33,295 nt of DNA, from positions 1 through 33,295 of IMG/VR virus record IMGVR_UViG_3300030328_002917. One strand, given 5' to 3'. Shown in pieces: positions 1 to 10,414 of the stretch (the stretch's first letter is position 1; every line of letters starts with the position of its first letter). Both the position numbers and the translations under genes were made by a program. The DNA is from a virus. The notes under the pieces are model-generated. The model had not been told where the DNA came from and made no database searches. It saw only the letters and a list, made by a program, of their open reading frames with translations.

Positions 1-3000
1 AACTTGGAAAGCCAGAAGCCCAGCACTGAGTTTTCAGACGAGGTCAAAGACGCTATCACGAAACACGCCAACTTGGTAAATGGAGGTGACGTGGGGGCGA
101 CAGTTACAGCATATGTCAACCTTTCAAAGATGCTGGGCGGAGTAGTTGAGACCGTTAAGGGAGTCGATAAACCCGCAGTCGCCATCGCCCGGTTGTCCGA
201 TGCGTTGAGGCTAACAGAAAACGCCGAGGTGGAGTTAGACCGGAAGGGGAATGATGAAGGTGGTCAGGACGATAGTAGTACCTTAAATAAAACTGTTAAG
301 TACAATGCGGTAATTGAGGGTAAGCCGCAGGAGCTAGAGCTTAACGAAAATGCGGTAGAAATTATTAACAGTGCCGCGGCTTCGTTAGCCGTGGACGCTA
401 ATAAAGGACTATCTGAAATAGAAGACAGGGAAGCTTTAGTTACAAGGCTGCGTGATCTGGCGCAGAATTTTAGGAGTGGGTTTTTAGGTCAAATGGAGGG
501 ATTAGGGGTTAGAGAAGACAAAGAACTGCAGAGGGCGGCACAAGCCTACTTTCAATCCGTAGCGAGTTTACCTCTTTTTAACCTTGATGTGGTGAATACT
601 TTGGCGGGAGACCCCGCAGAAGAACTCACTGATATTGAGGAAGCTGACGCCCTTAAGGAGGCGCTAGAGGACGCCCGAGGGTTAGTTGATCAGCTGATGG
701 AATTTAACCTTGTTCCTGTAGAAGAACAGAAACAAGCGGCAAAACCGGAGTCAATGGAGGAAAGGGAAAATAACCTACCCCCACACCAACAGCTTACCCC
801 ATATGGCGGGACGCAACGTTCGTGGGGAAGTAGGCAGACCCTTAAAGATGTCCGGGAAGGGGGAGAGAACGTGGGTGACATTAAAGGCTACAGCCTTGAT
901 CCCCGCTTCCACGCATCCCCCGAGCATAAACATAGAGTGCAGATCTACAAGAAGGGGAAATCTTGGGTCATTAACTACCAAGGGGAGCTAGAACCCACTA
1001 CTTATGGCACATTGGGAGCGGCTAAGACGGCTGCAATGGCGTTACTTAAAGGACAAGCCCCCCAAAAACCTCAGCAAGTCTCTCAGCCGGAACTCACCCC
1101 ACTGGAGAAGACTCTTAAGGAGGCACTTGCAAAAGACCTCGGAAGGGAGCCCACTCAAGTGGAGTTGGATGAAGCGGTTGACCTCAATACTGGTTTCGAG
1201 ACAAATTCTTATTCTAATGATCGCCCCGGTATACATCCTCATCCGCTGGATAAGTTTATAGATAAGCTGAAAAGTGAACGTCTTAAGAGCGGGGTGTATA
1301 TAACTATGCAGGATTGGCTAATCCCGGACAGGCAGAACCGGGATAAGATCAGCACCCCGGAGTGGCGTGCGGTGCACCCTCTCATGCATGAGTCTAGGCG
1401 GATCCACCCCATGCGCCCTCCGGGCGACTGGTCCCGCCAAGTCTTGATACGCCCTGCTGCCGGGGGCGCTATAGGTCTCCGCACCCGGTTTAATAGCCTT
1501 AAATCGTTGGATAAGTTTGGCCTAGAAAGTGGGCAGTTCCGGAAGGTGACGTTGCAGGGCAATAATAAGTACGACGACCTCTATGCGAAGGATAAAAAGG
1601 ATGCTGGGGACGTAGATATCTCAGATAAACCTATTACAGTACAAGTTTGGGAGCACTCTCCGGGGATAACGAGACGTATCCCGACATTCAAGGGCACGGT
1701 ACGTGAATATAATAAATGGCGTAAAAAGGCCACTGCGGACCATAAAAAGGCCACTGGGGACGAGTTAAAGTTGGTGTCTGATGTGAACGAGCCTGGAGAC
1801 TATTGGGTAGAACAGATACAAGAGGAGGCAGCAACCCCCATCAACAGCTTCCCGGATCTGCAGAAGTATGCAGTTCCTTATGACCCAGAGGAGCCAAACA
1901 AGTTTATATTTACTAATAACCCATTCCACGTTGCCGCTTATTTCTCCGAAAAAGACGAAAAGACAGAGACTTTGAGGGGCCCCGTGCCTCTTCCAGAGGA
2001 GTACGCACCCAGTACAAGCCAAATAAAAGATGCAGGTAATGTGGGCACTAAAGCGGGGCAACTTAATCCGGGCATTATAATAGCTAAGGATACTAACAAT
2101 AAGTTTTGGATTATAGGAGCTAAAACCAATTTCCCCCTTAGGCCCGGGGACGAACAGTCCCTAGCGCCCGACGTTAAAGAGGTGGCAGGCGTACTCAATA
2201 CATGGGCAGTCATGGCGGGGAGCGTAAACAAAGGTAAAATTAGTGCCTACGACTCCAGCCAGCGTGAGACCTTAGCGACTCTTCAAGAGAAGTTTAAATC
2301 CAAGGCGCGACAAGAACGGACGGAAACTGAGGAGGATGACGATGACGGCTCAGGCTTCACGAAAGCTTCCGAGGCCCTCATGGCCGCTGTGAACGAGTTT
2401 GGGGGTAAGCAAGTCCCAGCTGGCTGGTTTACTGAACAAGAGAAAGCTTTTTTCGGGGTTACAGGAGAAGAGGGCTCCGTTTTAGAGGTTTTGCAGAACG
2501 CATGGGTTAGTTCAACCCAAACAAAGCTGCAGGGGTCAGCGGCAACAGAGAGCCCACTTGACCAGTTTAACTTTATCGCCAAGTCTTTGTTGGCTATTTT
2601 AAAGACTAGGATAGAGAACCACCGAGGCCCCGACGGCAAGTTGGTTGATACCGAAAATGACCTACAGTCGGTCAGGGATATTTGGAAGCAGTATGTCAGT
2701 GGAAGCCCTGTAATTTCAAAATTCTCCAAAACAAAAGAGCGTAAAGCGACCAAAGAGGATGACCCCGAGACTTTTCAGGCTAACGACCCCCTACGCGGCG
2801 CTTTCAATGGGCTTTTGGATGCTTACCGATACACAAAAAGCGGGGGCATTACCGCCCTCTTCGGTGGCCACAAAGACACCAAAAAAGCCATTAGGAACCT
2901 GAAGAAGTGGGGGTCAGTGGGGGCCATCGTCAAGAAGACACTTGATACAACCCGCAAGGGGGTAAGTATAGGGTCCAAAGAAAGTAAGTTCACTAAGGCG

Positions 3001-6000
3001 GATCCTACGGAGAAAAATCAAGACGTTTTAGGTACAATAAAATCTGAGGACGTCTTAGAGTCTCCAGATAGGCTCCCCGGCACGGGAAATCCCACGCAGG
3101 TGGGGGAATCCGCAGAAGCTTCTGACATCTATCAAGGCGGGGAAGCATCTCCTTTCGACGGCTTAACCCAGAAAACCCGGGACGAGATTGCTAGGATTAT
3201 AAAACAGCAGATGGACGTGCTGGAAATTAAGGACGGGGACACGGAGTCTGCGCGTAAAGCCCTAGTCAAAATAGAAGAAGGCTCAAAAGACGGGACTTAT
3301 CCTCCACACTACGGGGAGCTAGCTGGGTTATTATTGTCGAGCGGCAACATCAATTTTGATAAAGTTAAGTTCCGCATCGATTCAAACATCGCTGTAGCAG
3401 CATACTTCCAGAAGGTTGGGGACGAGAGCCATATCACCATAAGTGACAAAAAGACCAACAATAGGGGAGTCCATGACCTGTTAGTCCACGAGTTTTTACA
3501 CGCCGCGTTGGACGAACTTGTCACTAACCCCAAGACAGAAGCCCAACGATTGGCAGTCGAGGCTATAGATGCCATGGTTGACCGGGGACGAATCCACTTC
3601 CCCATGCTTAAGCGTAACCGGGCAGGAGCCCAACGACGTGCGGAAGATTTAGCTAGGTCAGAGTCGACCATGTATGACCTTGAGGTCATCAAGCAATTAG
3701 TTACAGAGAGTGATTCTCCCATAGCCGCCGAATATGACCCCAACTCCCCTCGCTTCGAAGAGATTGAACTTGGGGGAGAGATGGAAAGCCCAGAGTTGAG
3801 GAATTTGTTCTACCAGATTCGACTGGAGGAGTACAGGGCCGGGGAGTATCAAGATGATGTAACCCACATGCGCTCGGCGTTCGGCATAAACCCTGACGGG
3901 TCTTTCCGAAATGTGGAGAGCACTAGAAAAGAATTTTTGGTTCAGTTCCTTACAGACCCCACGACTCAGTGGTATCTGAAGGAGATTGACAAGCTCTCAG
4001 AGTCTGGGTCTCTTTGGAAGAGGCTTATAAGGGCCCTTTCACGGGGAATTACAACAGAAGCTCCCGATGATAAGGAGATAATCTTGGATACTTTCCTCAC
4101 ACTTGATGGTACCGAGAACTATATAGATAAAGCCGCCCTCAACAGGCTTCGTGAGTTGGCAGGGTCTTCTGCCGCTGAAGTGGAGACCGCAGAAGAGTTC
4201 AGGGCGAATGCCCCAGCGTTTTCTGAAGGTGGCGGTGGCTATCACGAAACTCTCGCAGAAGAAGAGTTCTGGGAGAGTTATGGCAAGGGCTCACCTGCTC
4301 GGCAGGCTGTTAATGCTTTGGGGGTCACTATATCAGTGGATGACTCTGCTGACATCCCGCGTATTGGCAGCACTGCGGGAACCGTGTTAGTTCCTTCTAC
4401 GGGGGACTATTCTGAGAAAGACCTTATTGCGGCCGCTATTGGATCTTCCTACACCGCGGGGTACTCTAAAGGAGCCCGTATGAATGCCCTTAGGGGGTTG
4501 ACTGAGGTTCCGGGGGAGATGGCGGAAACCCTACCCACCTTGGTGGCAGAAGCGGGTAACTTTGAGTCTTTGGTCGGGGACATGGTGGCAGATGCGTTTT
4601 ATGACCCCAAAGATGTCGCAGAGGCTCCTAAGTATTCCCTCGGCTTACAAGGACTGAGAAACAGTATTCTGTCAGGGAATTTTGGAGCATATGCGGCTAG
4701 GCAGATGGATACCATGATGGACGCAGCTAACCGGGCGTTCCCCAATAGGAGAGACCTCCGTAGGGAGACCTACAGTGACGATGTTTTTATTGGAGACCGG
4801 GTTACAGCGGCTCGCGCACTCAGGAAGTTTGTGGAGTTTTCTGGGATGGGTTCAACTGAGGCGGAAGTATTTCCAGAGATGTACGCTGGGCTAGTGGAGG
4901 CATCTGCAGACTTAGGAGTCCCCGTTCAGGTTATGTTGGACTCTGGGGATGAGATTGCCGGGGAGTTTAGGGAGCAAATAGACCAAGTCTTGCAGTTCCA
5001 GAGGGATGAATTCGAAGAGTTTAAGAAAAATCCGGACCCAGATAACCAGATAGCCACAAAACTTCGCGAAGAGGTATTGTTCGGACCTTCTGAAGCCTCA
5101 GCCGCTGAAGCTTCAGCGGAATTCGACGAGTTCGATGATGTGGAAGACGTCGAGGGGGAACCCCCTAGGAAAGGGATAATATCGCGGGGATGGCGTAAGG
5201 TTGCGAAGCAGTTCGTGAGGACACCAGATCCAGACCGAGAAGGCACCTTGTTAGAGGGGGATACTCTCGACGAGATGTTGGATTTTCTGGAAGTGGCATA
5301 TTTGGGCAGGTCCATACCTACCCCAATGTTCACACCTACTGACGAAAACACCCGTCGCTGGTTTGAGTCCAAGAAAAGTATAGAGAAGCGTGTAGGGGCC
5401 AAAAGGTATAGAGCGCGTAAGAAAGCCATCAAGGCGAAAGTCCGTACAGGCCGACTGAATGCCGAGGGAGCCGCTAAAGAACTCCAAAAACTTGAGGAGG
5501 AGTGGAAAGAAGGACTTGAGTGGGTCTCTCGTAGACAGCGAGGAAAGGGGTGGCTCAGGGATATGTCGAAGATGTTTCCGGGCATTAAGGTGGACCGACT
5601 TATCCAGATGGCCTCAGTTTCCGGGAAAGGTGGAGCTAAGTTTAACGAAATGGCTATGGAGCTTAGGGGCAAGATCTCTAAGGTAAGAGCCCAAGCCACG
5701 TCTTTTACCGCGAACATCAACGAACAGATGTTCCGGATGTTTAAGATAGAAGACCCCCGGTCCGGTAAGTTACGGGGCGTGGAAGGGCTGCCAGACCTCA
5801 GGTTGTGGCACGACGACGAACTGGCCCGTGAGTTCTCAACCCCCGACAACGAGACGGTGGGTCAGCAAATCGAACGAGATATAAATATGCTCTTAGGCGT
5901 GGTCGAAGACGACGTCATGATGGACAGGTATGTCCCCGGAGCTAGGGCTAAAATCCTACAAGAAATGGCAGAAGCCCAATCGAAGGTTCGCAGTCTGTAT

Positions 6001-9000
6001 GCTACCAAGATGGCGGAGGGCAGGAGGCTGATGAAGAGTGACAATGAGACCGAGCGCATGGACGGCGCTGAGATTGTTCGTCAGGGGGAAGCAGAAAGAG
6101 CGGCATCATTTAGGCCTCTCAAGGACGAGTATATGGCTAAGCTGACCAAGGTATACGAGGAAGCGTCCACTAAATTTAGACAAGACCGGGAGTGGGCTAC
6201 AATACGATTAAGGAGGTTGGATGAAATAGCGGCAAAACAAGAGGGCAGGGAAGACCCGACTGAAATGGGCAAGTCACTGGTGACTGGACTACTGGGCATG
6301 AGGGGAGCTATTAACGACCTGCAGAAGGAAATCATCAATAATGGCATCTTAGACGACCAGATGACCAGCACTACTAGTGGGCTGTTCAAGAACCTTAACG
6401 CTAAGATAAAAGCCAGTTTTGGGATTTACCTGTCTAGTTCCTACCAAGGGATAGACGAAAGAGAATACGCCCGTTGGCTGGAGTCTGAAGATCCTTCTTC
6501 CATGGATCCAGAAGCTAAAAGGCGTTGGCAGATGGGGTATGATTACTTTGAGAATGAGGTATTGGAAGACTACGCCAAAAGGATCGTCAAGGCCGACAGC
6601 AGCCACACACTGGGGTCTGCTAAGGCTTTAGCTAAGCGGTTAGGCATGGCCAAAAAAAGTGAGGTGGTGACTAGGTTGAGCAGGTTTGTTAACGCGTTCA
6701 CCACTAAAGGAGTGGGAAGAGGCCCCACAGTCGGTGCCATGAACTCCAAAGTTCTGGAACCCAAGGTCGCTATTGACCCCAAACTGAGGGAGGTGATGGG
6801 CCTTTACCAAGATAATATTTACAATGCTGGACGCACCTTGATGAACCTCGGGGCCATGGTGTCCAACCACAAATTTTTACAATCCATTAAAGACACTTTA
6901 GAGGGGCTGCAGAAGTTAAGTGAGGAGCAGTTTAGAGATCTATCCCCCCAAGAACGAGGTGGACTAGCTCGACAAGCTTCAATGGTCTTTATAACCTCTA
7001 ATGGGGATGAAGCCCGGAGACTGGGGTTACGTTCGTTTGTCCCCGAAAGAGGAAAAACATCTGTAACAGGAGAACACTTTGGACCATTAAGGCATTTTTA
7101 TGGCCCTAAACATATAGTTGAGGCCCTACATGAGATGGTAGAGACCCGTCAGAGTGGTGGGGCTGTAGGAGACTTCATGATGATGATCGCCTCCCAATCG
7201 ATGGCGAACCTCACAACGAGGAGATTCAGGACGCACGTCCGCAACTTTGTAGGAAACACGGCGTTATTATTTGGCGCGGGGATGCCCGTTACAGCGGGCC
7301 AGACACTATTCAACGCCCTTGCTACGGGAACGACAAACCTGTTTACTCGGGGCAAGGACGTCCCCGGCTTAACTAAAAGGATGGCAGGAAGCCTCGCATT
7401 CCGAGACGCAGCGAGAACAGGGTACGCTCGGGGGCTGAAGAGGAGCTACGACGAAGTATTCGGGTGGAAGGGAGATGACCTTTCCGTGTATTCCGAGCCG
7501 GATGCAGAACTTCGGGAAGAGTATGCGGAGATGCTTATCACAGGACAGGACGTCCGGACTAATATCATTGAGGAGATACGGAAGTCACTAGAGTTTGGAG
7601 GGTTTGCAGACCCCCTCCTTTCCATGAAGGGGGTTCCGGGACCAACCGGAATGTGGTTGAAAGACTTAGGGGATAACTTAGACGAAATTGCCACCCTGCT
7701 TTATGCGGCGGAAGATGATTTTTGGAAGATAACTAACTATGAGGGGCAGTTGGTGAAGCTGGCCAAGGTTTTCGGGTTTGGGACGCCCCACCAAGACACA
7801 AAGATTATTGGACCTTTTTCAGTACCCTTTAAAAAGGGCCGAACCCGGGTGGGCGCAGCCCCACACGAAGTGCGGGACAGTATTGGTCGGGTGGATAAAG
7901 GGACTGGAGAGTACGTGGGCCCCATGACCGATGAACAGGCCGACGCGATACTTAAAATGTTCCCGCCCCGGACTCCACTTCAAATGGAGTTACTTAACAC
8001 ATCGGGCAAGAAGGTTGCAGCCTTGGCCGCTCTTAAGCGTCAGGCATCCCATCGTGTCAATATGACGATGCCTAATTACTCCAATACGATTGACCTTATT
8101 AAACAACTCAAGAGAGCGAAACTCACAACAGTGGGTTCTCCTTTCATTTCGTGGCACGGGGAGATTGCCCGGATAATGAAGGACACACCCAAACTGGCCT
8201 TGGAGGAGATTGCTATGGGGCTGGGTAGAAACCCATCCGAGTTTGATCCTAGACTATTGGCTAATGTCAAGAATGTAGGTTCTGCCCTTTCCGGAGTATT
8301 TACAGGTACTAGAGAACCTGAGCAAAAAGAGATGCTCAAGATGGGCATAACCAGACTCCTTAACTACACATTTGCCATAACGGCGCTACCTGCGTTTTCG
8401 GTGGCTACTGTGGCCCTCACTGCTGCGGCCTTGGCCGCTCTTACAGGAGACGAGGAGGACGATGAAGAGAACTTTTATGAGACGGTTCGGGCAAGGTTCA
8501 AGGACGTAAACGACACAAAAAGATTCTTGTCTGAATGGTACCAGACTGGAACTATTGTTGTGTGGGACACGGACAACGAATCGGGAAATGTCACCTTCAT
8601 GGATATATCTCACCTCTTGCCCCACTCCACTATCACGGACCCCATTAAAATATTCACGGGCACTTTTGCCGATATAGTCGCCCCCGACTCCGCAGTCAGT
8701 CGGGCTCTAGGGGCTCAGGGGGATGATCGACATAGATCTGCCGCAGCCCGTATGTGGACTGCAGCCGAGCGGTCCTTTATAGATTTGTTTGACCCCTTCC
8801 TTACCCCCCAGATGTGGGTGGATGAGTTTAAGAAAACTACGGAGGAACGAGACCCGCTTAGAGAGCAGGAATCTTCTCCATTCATGAGTAGGGTATTCCC
8901 TACAGGGCTGTTGCCCGGGGGTAAAAGCCCCGAAGCGGGGCTGTTGGCCCGTTTAGCTGCTCTAGCCGCTGTACCGGGAACTTTAACAGACTTAACCGAC

Positions 9001-9528
9001 ATAGCTAAAAGAGCTATCGGAGGACCTACAACTGTAAGGGGGCGGGAGATGACCTTAGGTCAGTCCGTAATGGGTGGATTATTAGGGCAAAAGGTTATTA
9101 CAACAAACATACCAGATAAATATGAGCGGAAACTGAAGTTCCGAGGCCAACAGCTTTTCCAAGCTGGACAGAACTTGAGAAGGGCCATCCGAAGTGGGTC
9201 TACCGTTACAAAGCAACAAGCCCGCAACGCCTACGAAAACTATTATGACAGCGTAAAGCAGTCTCTTATAAGTGCTCGTCTGGATTACTTGGCGGCAGGG
9301 GGCTTAACCCGCCCCGGAGAAAACGCAGCCATACTTCAGTCGTCGAGCCTACCTAGGTCGATCCAGAGACAGATAGCTTCCGGTGTTATGGAGAGGCCAT
9401 CACCATCTCGTCGTGACTTTGAGATTACGTATCGAGAAGGGCTTAAACTCAACAACCCGGGCCGGGTAGAGTCCCTGCTCGACGCTATGTCTAAAGTCCC
9501 CAACGTAGAGCTGCTGGACATCGACTAA
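1..9528 (+). CDS. Giant virion-associated (internal/ejection-type) protein with zincin motif, 5' end open
   Basis: The frame is open from the first base, so the true start may lie upstream; the TTG at position 4 is only the first possible start codon here. At least 3,174 residues. A zinc-metallopeptidase signature HEFLH lies at residues 1162-1166, followed by helical sequence (about 1280-1350) of the kind that surrounds zincins embedded in very large phage proteins. Residues about 1780-1860 are charged and coiled-coil-like. A hydrophobic stretch follows the RNFVGN motif near residue 2412, and a clear Ala/Leu-rich membrane segment lies near 2785-2815 next to an acidic patch. The C-terminus is basic and helical. 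Size, mixed domains and membrane segments match polyvalent phage proteins carried in the virion and ejected with DNA (LPD-type architectures). That role is inferred; a fused peptidase plus membrane-active region is what is seen. Confidence 0.85.
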   Translation, partial: NLESQKPSTEFSDEVKDAITKHANLVNGGDVGATVTAYVNLSKMLGGVVETVKGVDKPAVAIARLSDALRLTENAEVELDRKGNDEGGQDDSSTLNKTVKYNAVIEGKPQELELNENAVEIINSAAASLAVDANKGLSEIEDREALVTRLRDLAQNFRSGFLGQMEGLGVREDKELQRAAQAYFQSVASLPLFNLDVVNTLAGDPAEELTDIEEADALKEALEDARGLVDQLMEFNLVPVEEQKQAAKPESMEERENNLPPHQQLTPYGGTQRSWGSRQTLKDVREGGENVGDIKGYSLDPRFHASPEHKHRVQIYKKGKSWVINYQGELEPTTYGTLGAAKTAAMALLKGQAPQKPQQVSQPELTPLEKTLKEALAKDLGREPTQVELDEAVDLNTGFETNSYSNDRPGIHPHPLDKFIDKLKSERLKSGVYITMQDWLIPDRQNRDKISTPEWRAVHPLMHESRRIHPMRPPGDWSRQVLIRPAAGGAIGLRTRFNSLKSLDKFGLESGQFRKVTLQGNNKYDDLYAKDKKDAGDVDISDKPITVQVWEHSPGITRRIPTFKGTVREYNKWRKKATADHKKATGDELKLVSDVNEPGDYWVEQIQEEAATPINSFPDLQKYAVPYDPEEPNKFIFTNNPFHVAAYFSEKDEKTETLRGPVPLPEEYAPSTSQIKDAGNVGTKAGQLNPGIIIAKDTNNKFWIIGAKTNFPLRPGDEQSLAPDVKEVAGVLNTWAVMAGSVNKGKISAYDSSQRETLATLQEKFKSKARQERTETEEDDDDGSGFTKASEALMAAVNEFGGKQVPAGWFTEQEKAFFGVTGEEGSVLEVLQNAWVSSTQTKLQGSAATESPLDQFNFIAKSLLAILKTRIENHRGPDGKLVDTENDLQSVRDIWKQYVSGSPVISKFSKTKERKATKEDDPETFQANDPLRGAFNGLLDAYRYTKSGGITALFGGHKDTKKAIRNLKKWGSVGAIVKKTLDTTRKGVSIGSKESKFTKADPTEKNQDVLGTIKSEDVLESPDRLPGTGNPTQVGESAEASDIYQGGEASPFDGLTQKTRDEIARIIKQQMDVLEIKDGDTESARKALVKIEEGSKDGTYPPHYGELAGLLLSSGNINFDKVKFRIDSNIAVAAYFQKVGDESHITISDKKTNNRGVHDLLVHEFLHAALDELVTNPKTEAQRLAVEAIDAMVDRGRIHFPMLKRNRAGAQRRAEDLARSESTMYDLEVIKQLVTESDSPIAAEYDPNSPRFEEIELGGEMESPELRNLFYQIRLEEYRAGEYQDDVTHMRSAFGINPDGSFRNVESTRKEFLVQFLTDPTTQWYLKEIDKLSESGSLWKRLIRALSRGITTEAPDDKEIILDTFLTLDGTENYIDKAALNRLRELAGSSAAEVETAEEFRANAPAFSEGGGGYHETLAEEEFWESYGKGSPARQAVNALGVTISVDDSADIPRIGSTAGTVLVPSTGDYSEKDLIAAAIGSSYTAGYSKGARMNALRGLTEVPGEMAETLPTLVAEAGNFESLVGDMVADAFYDPKDVAEAPKYSLGLQGLRNSILSGNFGAYAARQMDTMMDAANRAFPNRRDLRRETYSDDVFIGDRVTAARALRKFVEFSGMGSTEAEVFPEMYAGLVEASADLGVPVQVMLDSGDEIAGEFREQIDQVLQFQRDEFEEFKKNPDPDNQIATKLREEVLFGPSEASAAEASAEFDEFDDVEDVEGEPPRKGIISRGWRKVAKQFVRTPDPDREGTLLEGDTLDEMLDFLEVAYLGRSIPTPMFTPTDENTRRWFESKKSIEKRVGAKRYRARKKAIKAKVRTGRLNAEGAAKELQKLEEEWKEGLEWVSRRQRGKGWLRDMSKMFPGIKVDRLIQMASVSGKGGAKFNEMAMELRGKISKVRAQATSFTANINEQMFRMFKIEDPRSGKLRGVEGLPDLRLWHDDELAREFSTPDNETVGQQIERDINMLLGVVEDDVMMDRYVPGARAKILQEMAEAQSKVRSLYATKMAEGRRLMKSDNETERMDGAEIVRQGEAERAASFRPLKDEYMAKLTKVYEEASTKFRQDREWATIRLRRLDEIAAKQEGREDPTEMGKSLVTGLLGMRGAINDLQKEIINNGILDDQMTSTTSGLFKNLNAKIKASFGIYLSSSYQGIDEREYARWLESEDPSSMDPEAKRRWQMGYDYFENEVLEDYAKRIVKADSSHTLGSAKALAKRLGMAKKSEVVTRLSRFVNAFTTKGVGRGPTVGAMNSKVLEPKVAIDPKLREVMGLYQDNIYNAGRTLMNLGAMVSNHKFLQSIKDTLEGLQKLSEEQFRDLSPQERGGLARQASMVFITSNGDEARRLGLRSFVPERGKTSVTGEHFGPLRHFYGPKHIVEALHEMVETRQSGGAVGDFMMMIASQSMANLTTRRFRTHVRNFVGNTALLFGAGMPVTAGQTLFNALATGTTNLFTRGKDVPGLTKRMAGSLAFRDAARTGYARGLKRSYDEVFGWKGDDLSVYSEPDAELREEYAEMLITGQDVRTNIIEEIRKSLEFGGFADPLLSMKGVPGPTGMWLKDLGDNLDEIATLLYAAEDDFWKITNYEGQLVKLAKVFGFGTPHQDTKIIGPFSVPFKKGRTRVGAAPHEVRDSIGRVDKGTGEYVGPMTDEQADAILKMFPPRTPLQMELLNTSGKKVAALAALKRQASHRVNMTMPNYSNTIDLIKQLKRAKLTTVGSPFISWHGEIARIMKDTPKLALEEIAMGLGRNPSEFDPRLLANVKNVGSALSGVFTGTREPEQKEMLKMGITRLLNYTFAITALPAFSVATVALTAAALAALTGDEEDDEENFYETVRARFKDVNDTKRFLSEWYQTGTIVVWDTDNESGNVTFMDISHLLPHSTITDPIKIFTGTFADIVAPDSAVSRALGAQGDDRHRSAAARMWTAAERSFIDLFDPFLTPQMWVDEFKKTTEERDPLREQESSPFMSRVFPTGLLPGGKSPEAGLLARLAALAAVPGTLTDLTDIAKRAIGGPTTVRGREMTLGQSVMGGLLGQKVITTNIPDKYERKLKFRGQQLFQAGQNLRRAIRSGSTVTKQQARNAYENYYDSVKQSLISARLDYLAAGGLTRPGENAAILQSSSLPRSIQRQIASGVMERPSPSRRDFEITYREGLKLNNPGRVESLLDAMSKVPNVELLDID

Positions 9529-9668
9529 TGGCTAGCTTTAGATTCGCCACGGTTCTCTTGACCATAAGTCTGGCCTTCCAGAGCCCCATTGTATACACTG
9601 TAGTAGTGTTGATGTTGATGTATCTCAACTTTGTACGGCCTGAGGACGGAGCCTCAATTGATGTGTGA
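9528..9668 (+). CDS. Small single-span membrane peptide, translationally coupled
   Basis: A 46-residue reading frame starts at an ATG that shares its A with the stop codon of the giant protein (TAATG), the classic arrangement for translational coupling. The sequence is hydrophobic from about residue 6 to 34 (Phe, Val, Leu, Ile, Met-rich), then ends in a short acidic tail containing RPEDG. It is the last gene before the hairpin at 9699. A one-span membrane peptide next to a virion/lysis boundary could be holin-like or an accessory of the ejection protein, but no family is recognised. Coding status rests on the coupling and the coherent membrane segment. Confidence 0.55.
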   Translation: MASFRFATVLLTISLAFQSPIVYTVVVLMLMYLNFVRPEDGASIDV

Positions 9669-9698
9669 TCCTAACCACCCCGCGGGGTGCGGCCTAGT

Positions 9699-9731
9699 TC
9701 CGGTGATGTGCTACCGGATAATTTTTATTTT
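9699..9731 (+). terminator. Hairpin plus T-rich tail between convergent blocks
   Basis: TCCGGT (9699-9704) pairs with ACCGGA (9713-9718) across an 8-nt loop and is followed by the T-rich run at 9719-9731, a rho-independent terminator shape for the plus-strand block. A second short hairpin follows, TTACGG (9730-9735) with CCGTAA (9739-9744) around a 3-nt loop. A 12-bp palindrome ACCCCGCGGGGT sits upstream at 9677-9688. The position between a plus-strand and a minus-strand gene end fits a transcription boundary. Confidence 0.6.
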
Positions 9732-9757
9732 ACGGATGCCGTAATGGTTTAGGGAAG

Positions 9758-10414
9758 TCACTCCCAGTTGTTTATCCCAGCAAGACTTTTGAGTTGGATT
9801 AACCGCAGGGACATATCTCGTCCCGGCACATGGGCGGTAAACACTCCGGGGAACCAGAGTCCTTCCTTCCCTTGGTCTGCTGGAAAGCGACCAACAAACC
9901 CTTGTATAGGGTACATGGGCACAATCCTGTAGAATTTGTCGTTTATGTTTCTGTGAAAAAAGTCCATACCACTTTGCTCCCACATGGGCTCTTGGTGGAA
10001 CTTCTCCAATTCGGGGTATTTTTCAGCCAGATCGTATATGTAGTCGAAGTGGTCTCTTACCTCATCTGTGTTCTTACAGAATATTATTCCTGAGTTAAAC
10101 GCGCTCCAAGGCCCCGAGTCTTCTGTCATTAAGATTCGATCAAATGGAGTGGTTTCCACTAACGAGTCTAGAGTCATGGATGGGTTAGTTATGTACTGAT
10201 CATCATCAATCCAAACCACCATGTCTGCCGACTCTTGACCCAAGGCCATTCGTATGGCCAGTAGTTTACTCCACGCAGGGTGCCTAGTAACGTCCAAGGT
10301 GTCCTTTATGGTCGTGAAACTATAGCCGTGTTTACTGCAGTACTTCTGCATTACGGGCCACGTAATGTCCGATATGACTGCTCGGTTGGATAAAGATACT
10401 ACAGCTATTTCCAC
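9758..10414 (-). CDS. Glycosyltransferase, GT34-like (galactosyltransferase GMA12/MNN10 type)
   Basis: 218 residues. A short N-terminal beta strand (EIAVVSLSN) is followed by helices. The DxD metal/nucleotide-sugar motif is WIDDDQ (D70-D72), preceded by a hydrophobic strand. FNSGIIF (106-112), HQEPMWEQSG (140-149) and HVPGRD (195-200) occupy the places expected of the acceptor/donor loop and the C-terminal metal-binding His in GT34-type enzymes. The predicted reaction is transfer of a hexose from a nucleotide sugar in the host cytoplasm; the acceptor is unknown. The GTG start overlaps the preceding stop by one base (TAGTG), so it is probably coupled to the membrane-protein gene upstream. It is the last minus-strand gene before the convergent terminator. 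A host surface or virion glycan modification role is inferred. Confidence 0.8.
   Translation of the reverse strand: MEIAVVSLSNRAVISDITWPVMQKYCSKHGYSFTTIKDTLDVTRHPAWSKLLAIRMALGQESADMVVWIDDDQYITNPSMTLDSLVETTPFDRILMTEDSGPWSAFNSGIIFCKNTDEVRDHFDYIYDLAEKYPELEKFHQEPMWEQSGMDFFHRNINDKFYRIVPMYPIQGFVGRFPADQGKEGLWFPGVFTAHVPGRDMSLRLIQLKSLAGINNWE

Noticed and set aside
4926-5849. A 307-residue minus-strand frame opposite the giant gene
   Set aside because: Ser-rich composition and exact antisense position inside a long real gene mark it as a codon-usage shadow.
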